The notes under the pieces: generated by a model
Seen by the model: the letters and a program-made list of their open reading frames with translations, nothing else
Databases searched by the model: none
Told to the model about the DNA's origin: nothing
Program-made: the position numbers and the translations under genes
Source: Wohlfahrtiimonas larvae
GTDB taxonomy: Bacteria > Pseudomonadota > Gammaproteobacteria > Cardiobacteriales > Wohlfahrtiimonadaceae
NCBI RefSeq assembly: GCF_039543665.1
Contig: NZ_BAABKE010000010.1
Coordinates: 20,520 to 84,519 of the forward strand
Direction of reading: 5' to 3'
DNA: 64,000 bases
Shown: in pieces, positions 27,004 through 35,768 of the stretch
Layout of the letters: every line of letters begins with the position of its first letter
Numbering within the stretch: the stretch's first letter is position 1

Positions 27004-28302
27004 TTATGCTTCGCGTTTATTTAAGTTTTTGGATTCATCCACAAAGAGCAATGCTAAAATACCAATCACTGTAACTGCTGCTGCAACATAGAAACTCGCG
27101 TTTAAGTTACCTGTTTTAGTTGCAATGAAACCAGTCATCCAAGGCGCTAAGATCGAACCACACATGCCTAAGAAGTTATATAAACCGAAAGCTGTACTCA
27201 ATAATGATTTAGGAACGTTTTCAGCTGTTAATGCTAATAAAACTGGGTTCAAGCTGATTTTACCAATGAAGCCATAAAGTACTAATACACATAACAATAA
27301 GATATTTTGTGGGTTAGTTGCTAATCCTAAGATTGTTGAACCTGTTGTGCTGTTATCTAAGTTACCTGAGTAAACGATACCAAAGATGGATAACAATGAT
27401 AAAGGTAACATGAATAATGCGACAGCTTTACGTTTGCCTAGGCGGTCAGAAACCCAGCTAAAGAAGATTGTACCAATGATGGATAACCAAGGAACGATAG
27501 ATGCTACACGGCTTGCAACTGCTTTATCCATACCTCGTTCTGTTTCAAGATAAGTTGGTAACCATGTGATGATGACGAAGAAACCATAAATTGAACAGAA
27601 GATTGCGATATAAGCCATTAAAAGGTTGCGGCGTTTGAAAAGAGACAAGAAATCTGCCATGGTGACGCTTTTCTTTTTCTCAGTTGCAACTTGTGCTGTA
27701 TTGCCATTATTCACTTTTTCTTTAATGAAGAATAGAATCAATAAAGCTGTGATGAAAATAGGGATAGCCATATAAACGAATGCTACGCGCCAATCATTGC
27801 CAGCTTTGAATGAACTACTAGACATTTCATAGCCTAACGCAATACCAAAAGACATTCCGCTACCAATGATTGCACTGCCAACAGCTAAATGTTTAGGTGG
27901 AATTGCTTCTGATGATAATGCATATTGTGGGCCATAATAGCTACCTTGAGCCGCGCCCGCTATCATCCAAATGATGACGAATAATGCATAAGTATTGGCA
28001 AAATAAACTAAACCAACAAATAATGCATAAATCATAAAACCAATGACTAATACGCGTTTACGGCCAATTTTATCGCCAATAATACCAGAGGGAACTTGTA
28101 AGCCTGTATAGGCAAGGAAAAATAAACTGACAACACCGCCAACTGCTGTTAGCGTAATATCATATGTTGCACCAATTTCTGCCATGACAGGGCTTAATAG
28201 AGAGCGCCCAGCATAGATGAAAACCCAACCAAGGAAAAAGACGGCAACTGCCACCATCCAATATTTACTGCTGACATTTGGGGATTGTGTTGTTGAACTC
28301 AT
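27004..28302 (-). CDS. MFS transporter, anion:cation symporter type
   Basis: This 432-residue inner-membrane carrier has twelve predicted helices. The loop between helices 2 and 3 reads GIIGDKIGRKRVLVIG, the classic MFS signature, and a second copy is SDRLGKRKAVALF. The layout resembles the ACS subfamily, which carries organic anions such as sugar acids and carboxylates. It is transcribed divergently from the fdrA-like/DUF1116 pair across a 338-nt gap, so it may import the substrate of that pathway. The start has a strong AAGGAGAG site. The substrate is unknown. Confidence 0.85.
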   Translation of the reverse strand: MSSTTQSPNVSSKYWMVAVAVFFLGWVFIYAGRSLLSPVMAEIGATYDITLTAVGGVVSLFFLAYTGLQVPSGIIGDKIGRKRVLVIGFMIYALFVGLVYFANTYALFVIIWMIAGAAQGSYYGPQYALSSEAIPPKHLAVGSAIIGSGMSFGIALGYEMSSSSFKAGNDWRVAFVYMAIPIFITALLILFFIKEKVNNGNTAQVATEKKKSVTMADFLSLFKRRNLLMAYIAIFCSIYGFFVIITWLPTYLETERGMDKAVASRVASIVPWLSIIGTIFFSWVSDRLGKRKAVALFMLPLSLLSIFGIVYSGNLDNSTTGSTILGLATNPQNILLLCVLVLYGFIGKISLNPVLLALTAENVPKSLLSTAFGLYNFLGMCGSILAPWMTGFIATKTGNLNASFYVAAAVTVIGILALLFVDESKNLNKREA

Positions 28303-28640
28303 AGAAAGCTCTCCTTAAAAGAAAGTTATTGGAATAACTACCTTATAATTTAGTACATCCGCGATCTGAAAAATTGATAAATGTTGTCTTTTTAGGATTG
28401 CACTAAAAATGTTGTTAATCGTCCTCGATTAGTAGAAGAAATCTCTTCTCTCAAAGATTCTCGTTAGAAAAATTAAACCAATCTTTTACCATTGACAGAA
28501 ATTTTAAAACAGCCTGAATTTCATGACATTTATCACTATTATATTCAAGAAGCATGTTACTTTTTGATTGTGCAATGCCACATCCTAATTGTGATATGGC
28601 ACACTTAAATTTAGGTACATTTAAACGAGGTACTCAAACT
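28303..28640. other. 338-nt divergent intergenic region
   Basis: This AT-rich spacer lies between the MFS gene (left, minus) and the fdrA-like gene (right, plus) and must hold both promoters. The ribosome-binding site for the right gene is CGAGGT at 28626-28631. A TTGACA occurs near 28494 but has no convincing -10 at normal spacing. I see no clear operator; a site for the downstream LysR regulator is expected but not identifiable. An open frame beginning at 28554 gives an N-terminal extension without family support. Confidence 0.5.
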
Positions 28641-30305
28641 ATGATCCATTCTTTTGTGAAGAAAGGCAGTTTTCAGGACTCAGTTAGCTTGATGTTAATT
28701 TCACGTAAGCTAAGTGAACATCCTGATGTCGAAGAAATTTCCGTCATGATGGGAACGCCCGCAAATAAAGATTTGTTGCAAGCAACAGGTTTTTGGAGCC
28801 CAGATTTTGATGAAGCAACCCCGAATGACATTTGTATAGCAATCAAGGCAGAAACAACAGATTCAAGTATTGTGGAAGTAATTGTTGCAGCATTGGAAGA
28901 AGAGTTAGCAAATCTAGCTAAGAACCAAGGCGGTAGTGGTAAGCGAATTCCAAAGGCAAGACGTTTAGCTTCAGCCGTACAAAGAATGCCAGATGCCAAT
29001 ACAGTGTTAATCTCAATTGCAGGTGAATATGCCGCAGAATTAACAGATTCAGCATTAGATCGTGATTTGAATGTGATGATCTTCTCTGACAACGTAACAT
29101 TAGAAGATGAGATTCGTTTAAAGCAAAAAGCAGCTGATAAAGGCTTAATTGTAATGGGCCCAGATTGCGGTACAACAATGATCGCAGGTTCGCCATTGGC
29201 TTTTGCTAACATTATTCCTGAAGGTAATATCGGCGTTGTTGGTGCATCAGGTACAGGTATTCAAGAGTTATGTTCACAAATCGCATTAGAAGGTCAAGGC
29301 ATTACACATGCGATTGGTTTGGGCGGTCGTGATTTATCTGTTGATGTTGGTGGTATCAGCGCAATGACAGCGTTGGATATGCTCGCAAATGATGCAAATA
29401 CTAAAGTAATTGCATTTGTTTCTAAGCCACCTGCTGAAGAAGTTCGTCAAAAAATTATTCAGCGCATGAAATCTATTAACAAGCCAGTTGTGGCATTGTT
29501 CTTAGGTAGCAAAATTGATCAGCCAAAAGACGGCAATGTTTACTTAATCAATACAATTGATAAAGCAGCGCGTTTAGCAGCTGAATTATCAGAAGTTGAA
29601 AAAGATTATGAAACAATGAATCCTGTACCTAATAGCAAAATTTTAGGTTTATATACAGGTGGTACATTGGCCGCTGAAACAGCATTGATTTTAGCTGAAG
29701 GCATGAATGCAGAGATCGATTCTAAGCATGAAAAAGGTACAATGTTAGATGTAGATGGTCACAAAGTTGTGGATTTAGGAGATGACTTCTATACAGTCGG
29801 TCGCCCTCATCCAATGATTGATCCATCATCTCGTCAAGAAGAAATCATGAAGTTAGCGAAGCGCCCTGAAATTGGCGTAGTGTTGTTGGATGTTGTATTG
29901 GGTTATGGTTCTATGAAAAATCCAGCAGAATCAGTGGCAACAGCAGTAACAAAATTGAAAGAAAAGCGCCAAGAGCCAATCAACTTCATTGCAACAGTCA
30001 CAGGTACTAATCAAGACCCACAAGGTCGTGATAACGAGATTGCGATTTTGAAAGAAGCAGGCATTACAGTTGTAAATAATTTACCAGAGGCTGCTGCTTT
30101 AGCATTTGCATTGATCACACCAAGAGCAGAAGCTGGTGAGTTGAAGCCTTATCCATTATTGGATGGTGTAAAAGTTATTAATGCTGGTTTACGTGGTTTT
30201 GCTGAAGATCTTCAAGCAGCACAAACAGCAGTTGTACAGTATCAATGGGCGCCTGTTGCGGGCGGTAATAAGAAATTAGCAAATATTCTTAAACATTTGA
30301 AATAA
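28641..30305 (+). CDS. fdrA: FdrA family protein (acyl-CoA-synthetase-like; oxamate carbamoyltransferase subunit relative)
   Basis: This 554-residue protein matches FdrA/YahF. An N-terminal ferredoxin-like ACT-type region (QDSVSLMLISRKLSEHPDVEEISVMMGTPANKDLL) is followed by succinyl-CoA-synthetase-like CoA-binding domains (IVMGPDCGTTMIAG, GNIGVVGASGTGIQEL, IGLGGRDLSVDVGG). In E. coli, FdrA with YlbE and YlbF forms an oxamate carbamoyltransferase that acts in allantoin breakdown. Here only FdrA and a DUF1116 partner are adjacent. The start at 28641 is chosen for its ribosome-binding site and because the family begins with the MIHSFVKKGSFQDS region. The true substrate is unproven. Confidence 0.85.
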   Translation: MIHSFVKKGSFQDSVSLMLISRKLSEHPDVEEISVMMGTPANKDLLQATGFWSPDFDEATPNDICIAIKAETTDSSIVEVIVAALEEELANLAKNQGGSGKRIPKARRLASAVQRMPDANTVLISIAGEYAAELTDSALDRDLNVMIFSDNVTLEDEIRLKQKAADKGLIVMGPDCGTTMIAGSPLAFANIIPEGNIGVVGASGTGIQELCSQIALEGQGITHAIGLGGRDLSVDVGGISAMTALDMLANDANTKVIAFVSKPPAEEVRQKIIQRMKSINKPVVALFLGSKIDQPKDGNVYLINTIDKAARLAAELSEVEKDYETMNPVPNSKILGLYTGGTLAAETALILAEGMNAEIDSKHEKGTMLDVDGHKVVDLGDDFYTVGRPHPMIDPSSRQEEIMKLAKRPEIGVVLLDVVLGYGSMKNPAESVATAVTKLKEKRQEPINFIATVTGTNQDPQGRDNEIAILKEAGITVVNNLPEAAALAFALITPRAEAGELKPYPLLDGVKVINAGLRGFAEDLQAAQTAVVQYQWAPVAGGNKKLANILKHLK

Positions 30306-30317
30306 GAGGACCTAATT

Positions 30318-31583
30318 ATGACAACTTTTGCAACAATTGATGAAGCGAACCAAGCAGTCGTTGAGCGCATCAAAGAGGCGCGTCCACGTTGGGTGAGTGT
30401 TATTCCAGCTCAAGAAGCTGTGCCAACATTGGCGGAAGGCAAGAAATTATTGCACGCAGGTCCTCCTATTAAATGGGAAGAAATGACTGGCCCTGCTCAA
30501 GGCGCTTGTGTAGGTGCTGCAATCTTTGAAGGCTGGGCAACAGATGAAGCAAGTGCACGTAAATTATTGGATGCAGGTGAAGTAGAATTTATTCCATGTC
30601 ATTCAGTGAATGCAGTTGGCCCAATGGGCGGTATTACATCAGCTAATATGCCAATGATCAAAGTTTATAACGCAGTGCATGATAACTATGCTTACTGTAA
30701 TATCAACGAAGGTATCGGTAAAGTAATGCGCTTTGGTGCATTTGGTGAAGAAGTTCAGGCACGCCATCGTTGGATGCGTGATACTTTGCGCCCAATCTTG
30801 CGTGATGCTTTGGCACAAATGGAAGATGGTTTAGATATCACAGCTCACATGGCGCAAGGTGTGACAATGGGCGATGAATTCCATCAGCGTAATATTGCAA
30901 CATCAGCATTATTAGCACGTACATTATCACCGATCATCTCTACTTTGGATTACCCAAAAGAGCAAATCACTGAAGTGATTAACTTCATGAGTATCACAGA
31001 TCAGTTTTTCTTGAACGTAGCAATGGCTTATTGTAAAGCTGCGATGGATGCTGGTGCACAAATCAAAGCAGGTACAATTGTTACTGTGATGAGTCGTAAT
31101 GGCCGCAATTTTGGTATCAAAGTGAGTGGTTTAGGTGATCAATGGTTTGAAGCACCTGTAAATACACCACAAGGTCTGTTCTTTACTGGTTATACACAAG
31201 ATGATGCTAACCCAGATATTGGTGATAGCGCAATCACTGAAACTTATGGTGTGGGCGGTTGTGCAATGATCGCAGCACCAGGTGTAACACGTTTCGTGGG
31301 TGCGGGTGGTTTTGAATCAGCTGTTGAAACATCAGAAGAAATGAGTGAAATCTATTTAGAGCACAACATGGCATTACAAATTCCAACATGGGATTTCCAA
31401 GGTGCATTGGTTGGTTTAGATCTTCGCTTAGTGGTGGAAACTGGTATTACACCATTAATCAATACAGGTATTGCGCATAAAGATCCAGGTGTTGGTCAAG
31501 TGGGCGCGGGTACTGTTCGTGCGCCATTGGCTTGTTTTGAAAAAGCATTGGTAGCATTTGGTGAGAAAAATAACATTCAATAA
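30318..31583 (+). CDS. DUF1116 protein (YlbE/YahG family)
   Basis: This 421-residue protein lies 12 nt after the fdrA-like gene behind AAGAGGA. Family landmarks are MTGPAQGACVGAAIFEGWA, CHSVNAVGPMGGITSANMPM, MSRNGRNFGIKVSGLGDQWF and the C-terminal INTGIAHKDPGVGQVGAGTVRAP. YlbE/YahG proteins always accompany FdrA-type proteins and are reported as a subunit of oxamate carbamoyltransferase. The third subunit (YlbF, DUF2877) and a carbamate kinase are not visible nearby, so this may be a two-component variant, or the missing genes lie elsewhere. Confidence 0.88.
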   Translation: MTTFATIDEANQAVVERIKEARPRWVSVIPAQEAVPTLAEGKKLLHAGPPIKWEEMTGPAQGACVGAAIFEGWATDEASARKLLDAGEVEFIPCHSVNAVGPMGGITSANMPMIKVYNAVHDNYAYCNINEGIGKVMRFGAFGEEVQARHRWMRDTLRPILRDALAQMEDGLDITAHMAQGVTMGDEFHQRNIATSALLARTLSPIISTLDYPKEQITEVINFMSITDQFFLNVAMAYCKAAMDAGAQIKAGTIVTVMSRNGRNFGIKVSGLGDQWFEAPVNTPQGLFFTGYTQDDANPDIGDSAITETYGVGGCAMIAAPGVTRFVGAGGFESAVETSEEMSEIYLEHNMALQIPTWDFQGALVGLDLRLVVETGITPLINTGIAHKDPGVGQVGAGTVRAPLACFEKALVAFGEKNNIQ

Positions 31584-31616
31584 TTGTTATGATTACTTTT
31601 TGAATGGTCATTGATA

Positions 31617-31650
31617 AAGCCAGCTAGCAATTGCTAGTTGGCTTTTTTAA
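31617..31650 (+). terminator. Rho-independent terminator after the fdrA-DUF1116 operon
   Basis: AGCCAGCTAGCAA pairs with TTGCTAGTTGGCT (13 bp with one G-U) and is followed by six T residues. Confidence 0.88.
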
Positions 31651-31685
31651 ATTTTATTTGCATGAAGTTTGATGGAGAGGCTTGC

Positions 31686-31707
31686 ATACAAGCGTAGCAG
31701 CTTGTAT
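31686..31707. promoter_or_regulatory. Perfect inverted repeat upstream of the LysR gene
   Basis: ATACAAGC and GCTTGTAT flank GTAGCA. The 22-bp dyad lies ~40 nt before the LysR start, a usual place for an autoregulatory operator. It could also form a transcript hairpin. Confidence 0.4.
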
Positions 31708-31746
31708 TTTAGCTAGTTATTATTGATGAATTATGAAGGAAGATCC

Positions 31747-32682
31747 ATGCTTGATTTAGAAATGATGCGTTCATTCATTCAAGTGGCGGAGATGAAGAGT
31801 TTCTCCAAAGCTGCCAGCAATTTGCACAAAACATCAGCAACGATCAGCTATAGAATCAAAATGCTCGAAGAAAGTGTAGGTGCGCAGCTATTTAATAGAA
31901 CCACTCGTACGGTTGAATTAACTGCTGCGGGTGAACATTTGCTAGAGCAATGCCGCGAATGGATTATGTGGCTTGAAAATATGCCTAAAGAGCTTCAGCA
32001 AATCAATGATGGTATTGAGCCTAGTGTGAACATTACGATCAATAATCTGTTATACGATGTGGATGCCGTAACAGAGCTTTTGGTTTATTTAAATGGAATG
32101 TTTCCACAAACTCAAATTACAATTTCGCGCCAAATCTTTATGGGTGTGTGGGATCGTTTAATGTATGACAATCATCACATTGCTATTGGAGCACCTGGTT
32201 CTGAATCATTGACGAATATTATTGAATCTAAAGATTTAGGGTCAATCTCTTGGGCATTCATTGTTTCTAAAAATCACCCTTTAACACAGTATAAAGGGCA
32301 GATTACAGATGCTATGTTACGTAAATATCCTGCTATTAATGTTGAGGATACTGCACGTAATTTACAAAAAAGAACAGCATGGTTATTAAAAGGGCAAAAG
32401 GAAATTAAAGTCCCTAATATGTCCACTAAATTAAAATGTCATTTAAATGGTTTGGGGATTGGTTTTTTACCACGCACCATTTGTTTGCCGCATTTAGAAA
32501 GTGGTGATTTAATAGAATTACAAATTACAACACACCGAGTGCCTTCTAAAATGATGTTGGCTTGGAATACAGAAATTAGTGGTAAAACAGTGCAGGCGAT
32601 TATTGAGTTATTTGAAGAGAATCATCCGATTGCACAAGGTTTGCTAAAAAATATTGATTTGCCAGTTGATCACATAAGTTAA
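31747..32682 (+). CDS. LysR-family transcriptional regulator
   Basis: This 311-residue protein has an N-terminal winged helix-turn-helix (MMRSFIQVAEMKSFSKAASNLHKTSATISYRIKMLEE, LFNRTTRTVELTAAGE) and a periplasmic-binding-protein-like effector domain from about residue 90. The ATG at 31747 follows GGAAG and is the natural start, since the HTH normally begins within ten residues. It sits between the fdrA-DUF1116 operon and a HAD phosphatase and probably controls this metabolic cluster and itself. The effector is unknown. Confidence 0.9.
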   Translation: MLDLEMMRSFIQVAEMKSFSKAASNLHKTSATISYRIKMLEESVGAQLFNRTTRTVELTAAGEHLLEQCREWIMWLENMPKELQQINDGIEPSVNITINNLLYDVDAVTELLVYLNGMFPQTQITISRQIFMGVWDRLMYDNHHIAIGAPGSESLTNIIESKDLGSISWAFIVSKNHPLTQYKGQITDAMLRKYPAINVEDTARNLQKRTAWLLKGQKEIKVPNMSTKLKCHLNGLGIGFLPRTICLPHLESGDLIELQITTHRVPSKMMLAWNTEISGKTVQAIIELFEENHPIAQGLLKNIDLPVDHIS

Positions 32683-32691
32683 GGAAAAATA

Positions 32692-33624
32692 ATGTCAGAT
32701 TTTGAACGTAATTGGGATATTTATTTAAATCATTATCATCCTAATGTTCTGTTCCCAGAAGTTAAACAGCCACAAAAAGCGAGTCAGCTTGTTTCCTCAT
32801 TATTAGATATTGCAGATGAGTTTGATGTATTGTTGCTAGACGGTTTCGGTGTACTGAATGTTGGCGCTGAAACGATTGACGGTATGCCTGATATTATCAA
32901 TAGTTTGGTGGATCAAGGAAAGCATGCATTTGTCTTAACAAATGGTGCGACGTTCCCTGTGGTAAAGAATGCGGAGCGATATCCAAAATGGGGTTATAGC
33001 ATTTCACCTGAGAATGTAATTTCATCACGCAGTGCTGTTGAGCATGCTCTGCCGTCCCATCCTTTAAGTACGCGTGGTAAAACTTGGGGGGTGATTGGTT
33101 CGCCTGATTATGATGCTTCGACATTGAAAGCCAAATCTGTGTATTTAACAGAAGAAAATGTGGATGCTGTGGATGGTGTTATTTTCTTAGGTACAATGGA
33201 GTGGAATGCTGGGAAGCAAGTTTGGTTGCTGGAATCTTTATCTAAAAGACCGCGTCCTGTTTTATTTGGCAATCCCGATGTTTGTGCGCCATTAGCGGGG
33301 GCGTTTACGGTTGAGCCTGGTACTTATGCATTGGATATTAAAGCAATTGATGGTGTAGATGTGCATTTCTTTGGTAAACCATTCCAATTATGCTATGCAT
33401 TGAGCTTTAATAAGATTTTAGAAGTTGTGGGTAATATCAGGCCTGATCGCGTATTGATGGTGGGTGATACATTGCATACAGATATTTTAGGTGGTAACAC
33501 ATTTGGTATGAAAACAGCTTTGATGGCTGACTATGGCTTCTTACGAGGTCACAATCCATATGATTTTATCGAAGAATCTGGTATTCAGCCTGATTTTGTT
33601 GTGAGTCTGCGAGATTTGAAATAA
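32692..33624 (+). CDS. HAD-superfamily class IIA hydrolase (TIGR01459-like)
   Basis: This 310-residue phosphatase of the NagD-like class IIA type has motif I LLLDGFGVLNVGAETIDG, motif II VLTNGAT, a substrate cap in the middle, the motif III Lys in HFFGKPFQLCY and motif IV VLMVGDTLHTDILGG. The motif I DGFGV lacks the second Asp of the usual DxD (it reads LDGFG), which is also seen in some family members and may change the chemistry. It follows the LysR gene by 9 nt and is likely co-transcribed with it. The physiological substrate is unknown. Confidence 0.85.
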   Translation: MSDFERNWDIYLNHYHPNVLFPEVKQPQKASQLVSSLLDIADEFDVLLLDGFGVLNVGAETIDGMPDIINSLVDQGKHAFVLTNGATFPVVKNAERYPKWGYSISPENVISSRSAVEHALPSHPLSTRGKTWGVIGSPDYDASTLKAKSVYLTEENVDAVDGVIFLGTMEWNAGKQVWLLESLSKRPRPVLFGNPDVCAPLAGAFTVEPGTYALDIKAIDGVDVHFFGKPFQLCYALSFNKILEVVGNIRPDRVLMVGDTLHTDILGGNTFGMKTALMADYGFLRGHNPYDFIEESGIQPDFVVSLRDLK

Positions 33625-33671
33625 GGCAAATATCGTGCAATAGGTGGATATTAAATAATGTCACTGTGATG

Positions 33672-33699
33672 AAGCTAGGTAACTCACCTAGCTTTTTGT
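33672..33699 (+). terminator. Rho-independent terminator after the HAD gene
   Basis: AAGCTAGGT pairs with ACCTAGCTT around AACTC, followed by a T-rich tract. Confidence 0.8.
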
Positions 33700-33730
33700 T
33701 TTGATTGATTCTGATAAATATTATAGTTAA

Positions 33731-33770
33731 TAAAAAAGCTTGTCATTTTTCAATAACAAGCTTTTTTATT
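33731..33770. terminator. Terminator of the tRNA-Asp operon (bidirectional hairpin)
   Basis: AAAAAAGCTTGT and ACAAGCTTTTTT form a 12-bp inverted repeat. It ends the minus-strand tRNA transcript and could also act on the plus strand. Confidence 0.85.
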
Positions 33771-33773
33771 AAC

Positions 33774-33850
33774 TGGCGGAGCGGACGGGACTCGAACCCG
33801 CGACCCCCTGCGTGACAGGCAGGTATTCTAACCAGCTGAACTACCGCTCC
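33774..33850 (-). tRNA. tRNA-Asp (GTC), second of a tandem pair
   Basis: On the minus strand this is a 77-nt tRNA with acceptor stem GGAGCGG / CCGCTCC, D-arm TAGTTCAGCTGGTTAGAATA, anticodon arm CCTGCCTGTCACGCAGG with anticodon GTC, T-arm CGGGTTCGAGTCCCG, and an encoded 3' GCCA. It is identical to its neighbour 25 nt away. Confidence 0.97.
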
Positions 33851-33875
33851 AAGAGATCTATAAGTTTTGAAGAAG

Positions 33876-33952
33876 TGGCGGAGCGGACGGGACTCGAACC
33901 CGCGACCCCCTGCGTGACAGGCAGGTATTCTAACCAGCTGAACTACCGCTCC
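33876..33952 (-). tRNA. tRNA-Asp (GTC), first of a tandem pair
   Basis: This 77-nt tRNA is identical to the adjacent copy: anticodon GTC within the loop of CCTGCCTGTCACGCAGG, CCA encoded. It is closest to the promoter and is transcribed first. Confidence 0.97.
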
Positions 33953-33980
33953 GTTGTGTCTTCAACTTCAGAGGAGTTGC

Positions 33981-34008
33981 ATTATACATAATAAAAACGG
34001 CTTGTCAC
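33981..34008 (-). promoter_or_regulatory. Promoter of the tRNA-Asp operon
   Basis: On the minus strand, GTGACA (-35) and a perfect TATAAT (-10) are 16 nt apart. The -10 lies ~29 nt upstream of the first tRNA. Confidence 0.7.
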
Positions 34009-34152
34009 ATCTTTTTTATGAATAGATCAATAATCATACAAAATATAAGCTTTTATCATTAAGCGTTTATTATGGAATAAATAATATTTGCCTAATGGTA
34101 GATTGCTAACTATTTTATTTATTTAAAGAATTTGTATTTCAGGCATTGCGAT

Positions 34153-35049
34153 ATGACAGAAACAATTTTAATCACAGGTGCATCGGGTTTTTTGGGTAAA
34201 CGTATTGTGCGTTTTTTGCAACGAACCAGTGATGTTTATTTATTGACGACTAGTCGTCAACAAGAGAGTTATCCCAATCATTTAGTCCGCGATTTATCAG
34301 AAGTAACGCCTGAGTTAACAGAAAAGGTTGATACAGTGATTCATTTTGCAGGATTAAGTGCCCATAAAAACGCTTGTGATGAGGAGTTTTATAAGGTTAA
34401 TGTTAATAATACTATTCAGGTGGCAAAAGCTGCGCTAGCAAGTGGTGTTAAGCGTTTTATTTTTATCAGTACAACAGATGTTTATGATATAGATAATCAT
34501 TCTACAATTTCAGAAGATAGTCCATTGAAACCTAGAAGCACTTATGCTAAATCGAAATTAGCTGCTGAAGATGCTTTAAAAGGATTATGTGATGGTAATA
34601 CGATGAATCTAATCATTTTGCGTTTACCATTGATATATCATATTGATGCAGTCAATGAATTTGGGCGATATGTTCATATCGTCAAAGAAAATAAGCCATT
34701 ACCATTAGATCGTATCAATAATCAACGTACGTTATTAGCGTTGTGTAATTTCGAGTCGGCTTTAAATGCTATTTTGCGCCAACCTGAAATTTGTAATGAA
34801 ACGATGATCATCGCAGACCATTTTAGTATGTCTACAACACAGATGATAAAAGGGATTGCTGTTGCAGCTGTGACAACGATTAAATTATTTTATGCGCCAA
34901 AATTTTTGGCAAAAACCACAATGAAATTAACAGGGAAAACAATGTTTTTTGAGGCTCTATGGGGGAATTATCAGGTGTCATCTCAATATGCTCAAAAACG
35001 ATTGAAATGGCAACCTTCAGATGACTATGTTGTAAATTTGTCAAACTAG
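34153..35049 (+). CDS. NAD-dependent epimerase/dehydratase family protein
   Basis: This 298-residue extended short-chain dehydrogenase has the NAD-binding motif TGASGFLGKRIV at residues 9-20 and the catalytic Tyr-Lys pair in YAKSKLAAE. FISTTDVYD supplies the Ser/Thr. It resembles nucleotide-sugar epimerases, but the C-terminal substrate region gives no specific match. The ATG at 34153 is preferred because the fold begins at once (TETILITGASG), while the codon at 34132 adds seven unsupported residues. The ribosome-binding site is weak. The substrate is unknown. Confidence 0.8.
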   Translation: MTETILITGASGFLGKRIVRFLQRTSDVYLLTTSRQQESYPNHLVRDLSEVTPELTEKVDTVIHFAGLSAHKNACDEEFYKVNVNNTIQVAKAALASGVKRFIFISTTDVYDIDNHSTISEDSPLKPRSTYAKSKLAAEDALKGLCDGNTMNLIILRLPLIYHIDAVNEFGRYVHIVKENKPLPLDRINNQRTLLALCNFESALNAILRQPEICNETMIIADHFSMSTTQMIKGIAVAAVTTIKLFYAPKFLAKTTMKLTGKTMFFEALWGNYQVSSQYAQKRLKWQPSDDYVVNLSN

Positions 35050-35108
35050 CTTAGTTTTCTGATAAAATCAGCAACTACGATTGATACAAAAACTAAAGGG
35101 GAGTCATT

Positions 35109-35768
35109 ATGAAAATTAGATCTATTGTGATCGGCAGTTTGTTGGTTGCATCATCTATGACTACGACATATGCAGGATTGGATATCGCTAATATTGCTGA
35201 AGATAACTCAGTATCATTAACATTAAATATGGATGAAAAACGATTTGGAATCACTGGTGGTTGTAATACGATCATGGGAGGATTTGAAATCGATCACTTA
35301 GATAATTTTGTGGCTGCTCGAAATTTAGCAACGACATTAATGGCATGCAGTGAGCCATTAGAAAGTATGAGCACACGAATTAATAGTTTTTTAGAAAATC
35401 ACCCTAAAGTTGTTCGCCAAGATAATAATTTATTTCTAGTGGGCACAATTGCTGAAGAGCCTACAAGTGTTTATATGCCAGTTGTATTAGATCAAGGACA
35501 ATATAAAGATATTAAAGCTGAAATTTATGAGCGTATTTTTATTTATGTATCTAATGAAAAGATAGCTTGTCCTTCTAATCCTGAGGCTAAATGTTTACAG
35601 ATTCGTACAGATAAAAATGAACCTTGGAAACCTTTTGAAGGAATCATTGAAGGATTTTCACCAGAAGAGGGGATTGCATACCGTTTACGTTTAAAAGAAT
35701 ACAATAAAGGTACTGAAAACCAACGCTGGGTTTATGATATGGCAGTGGAACAAGAAATCGTTCAATAA
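35109..35768 (+). CDS. Exported META-domain plus DUF4377 protein
   Basis: This 219-residue secreted protein has a signal peptide (residues 1-22, TTTYAG). An N-terminal HslJ/META-like domain carries FGITGGCNTIMGGFEI and LATTLMACSEPLE. A C-terminal DUF4377 domain follows (IFIYVSNEKIACPSNPEAKCLQIR, WKPFEGIIEGFSPEEGIAYRL). META domains are linked to heat-shock or envelope stress functions. The DUF4377 role is unknown. It overlaps the mnmH start by one base, so the two are probably co-transcribed. Confidence 0.8.
   Translation: MKIRSIVIGSLLVASSMTTTYAGLDIANIAEDNSVSLTLNMDEKRFGITGGCNTIMGGFEIDHLDNFVAARNLATTLMACSEPLESMSTRINSFLENHPKVVRQDNNLFLVGTIAEEPTSVYMPVVLDQGQYKDIKAEIYERIFIYVSNEKIACPSNPEAKCLQIRTDKNEPWKPFEGIIEGFSPEEGIAYRLRLKEYNKGTENQRWVYDMAVEQEIVQ

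Noticed and set aside
28554..28640. N-terminal extension of the fdrA-like gene from 28554
   Set aside because: The family begins at the ATG at 28641, which has a ribosome-binding site. The extension has neither.
28641..33624. Allantoin catabolic operon
   Set aside because: FdrA and DUF1116 alone do not show it: no allantoinase, ureidoglycolate genes or carbamate kinase are visible.
33774..33952. tRNA pair as a mobile-element attachment site
   Set aside because: Two identical tRNA-Asp genes could be att targets, but no integrase or partial tRNA copy lies nearby.
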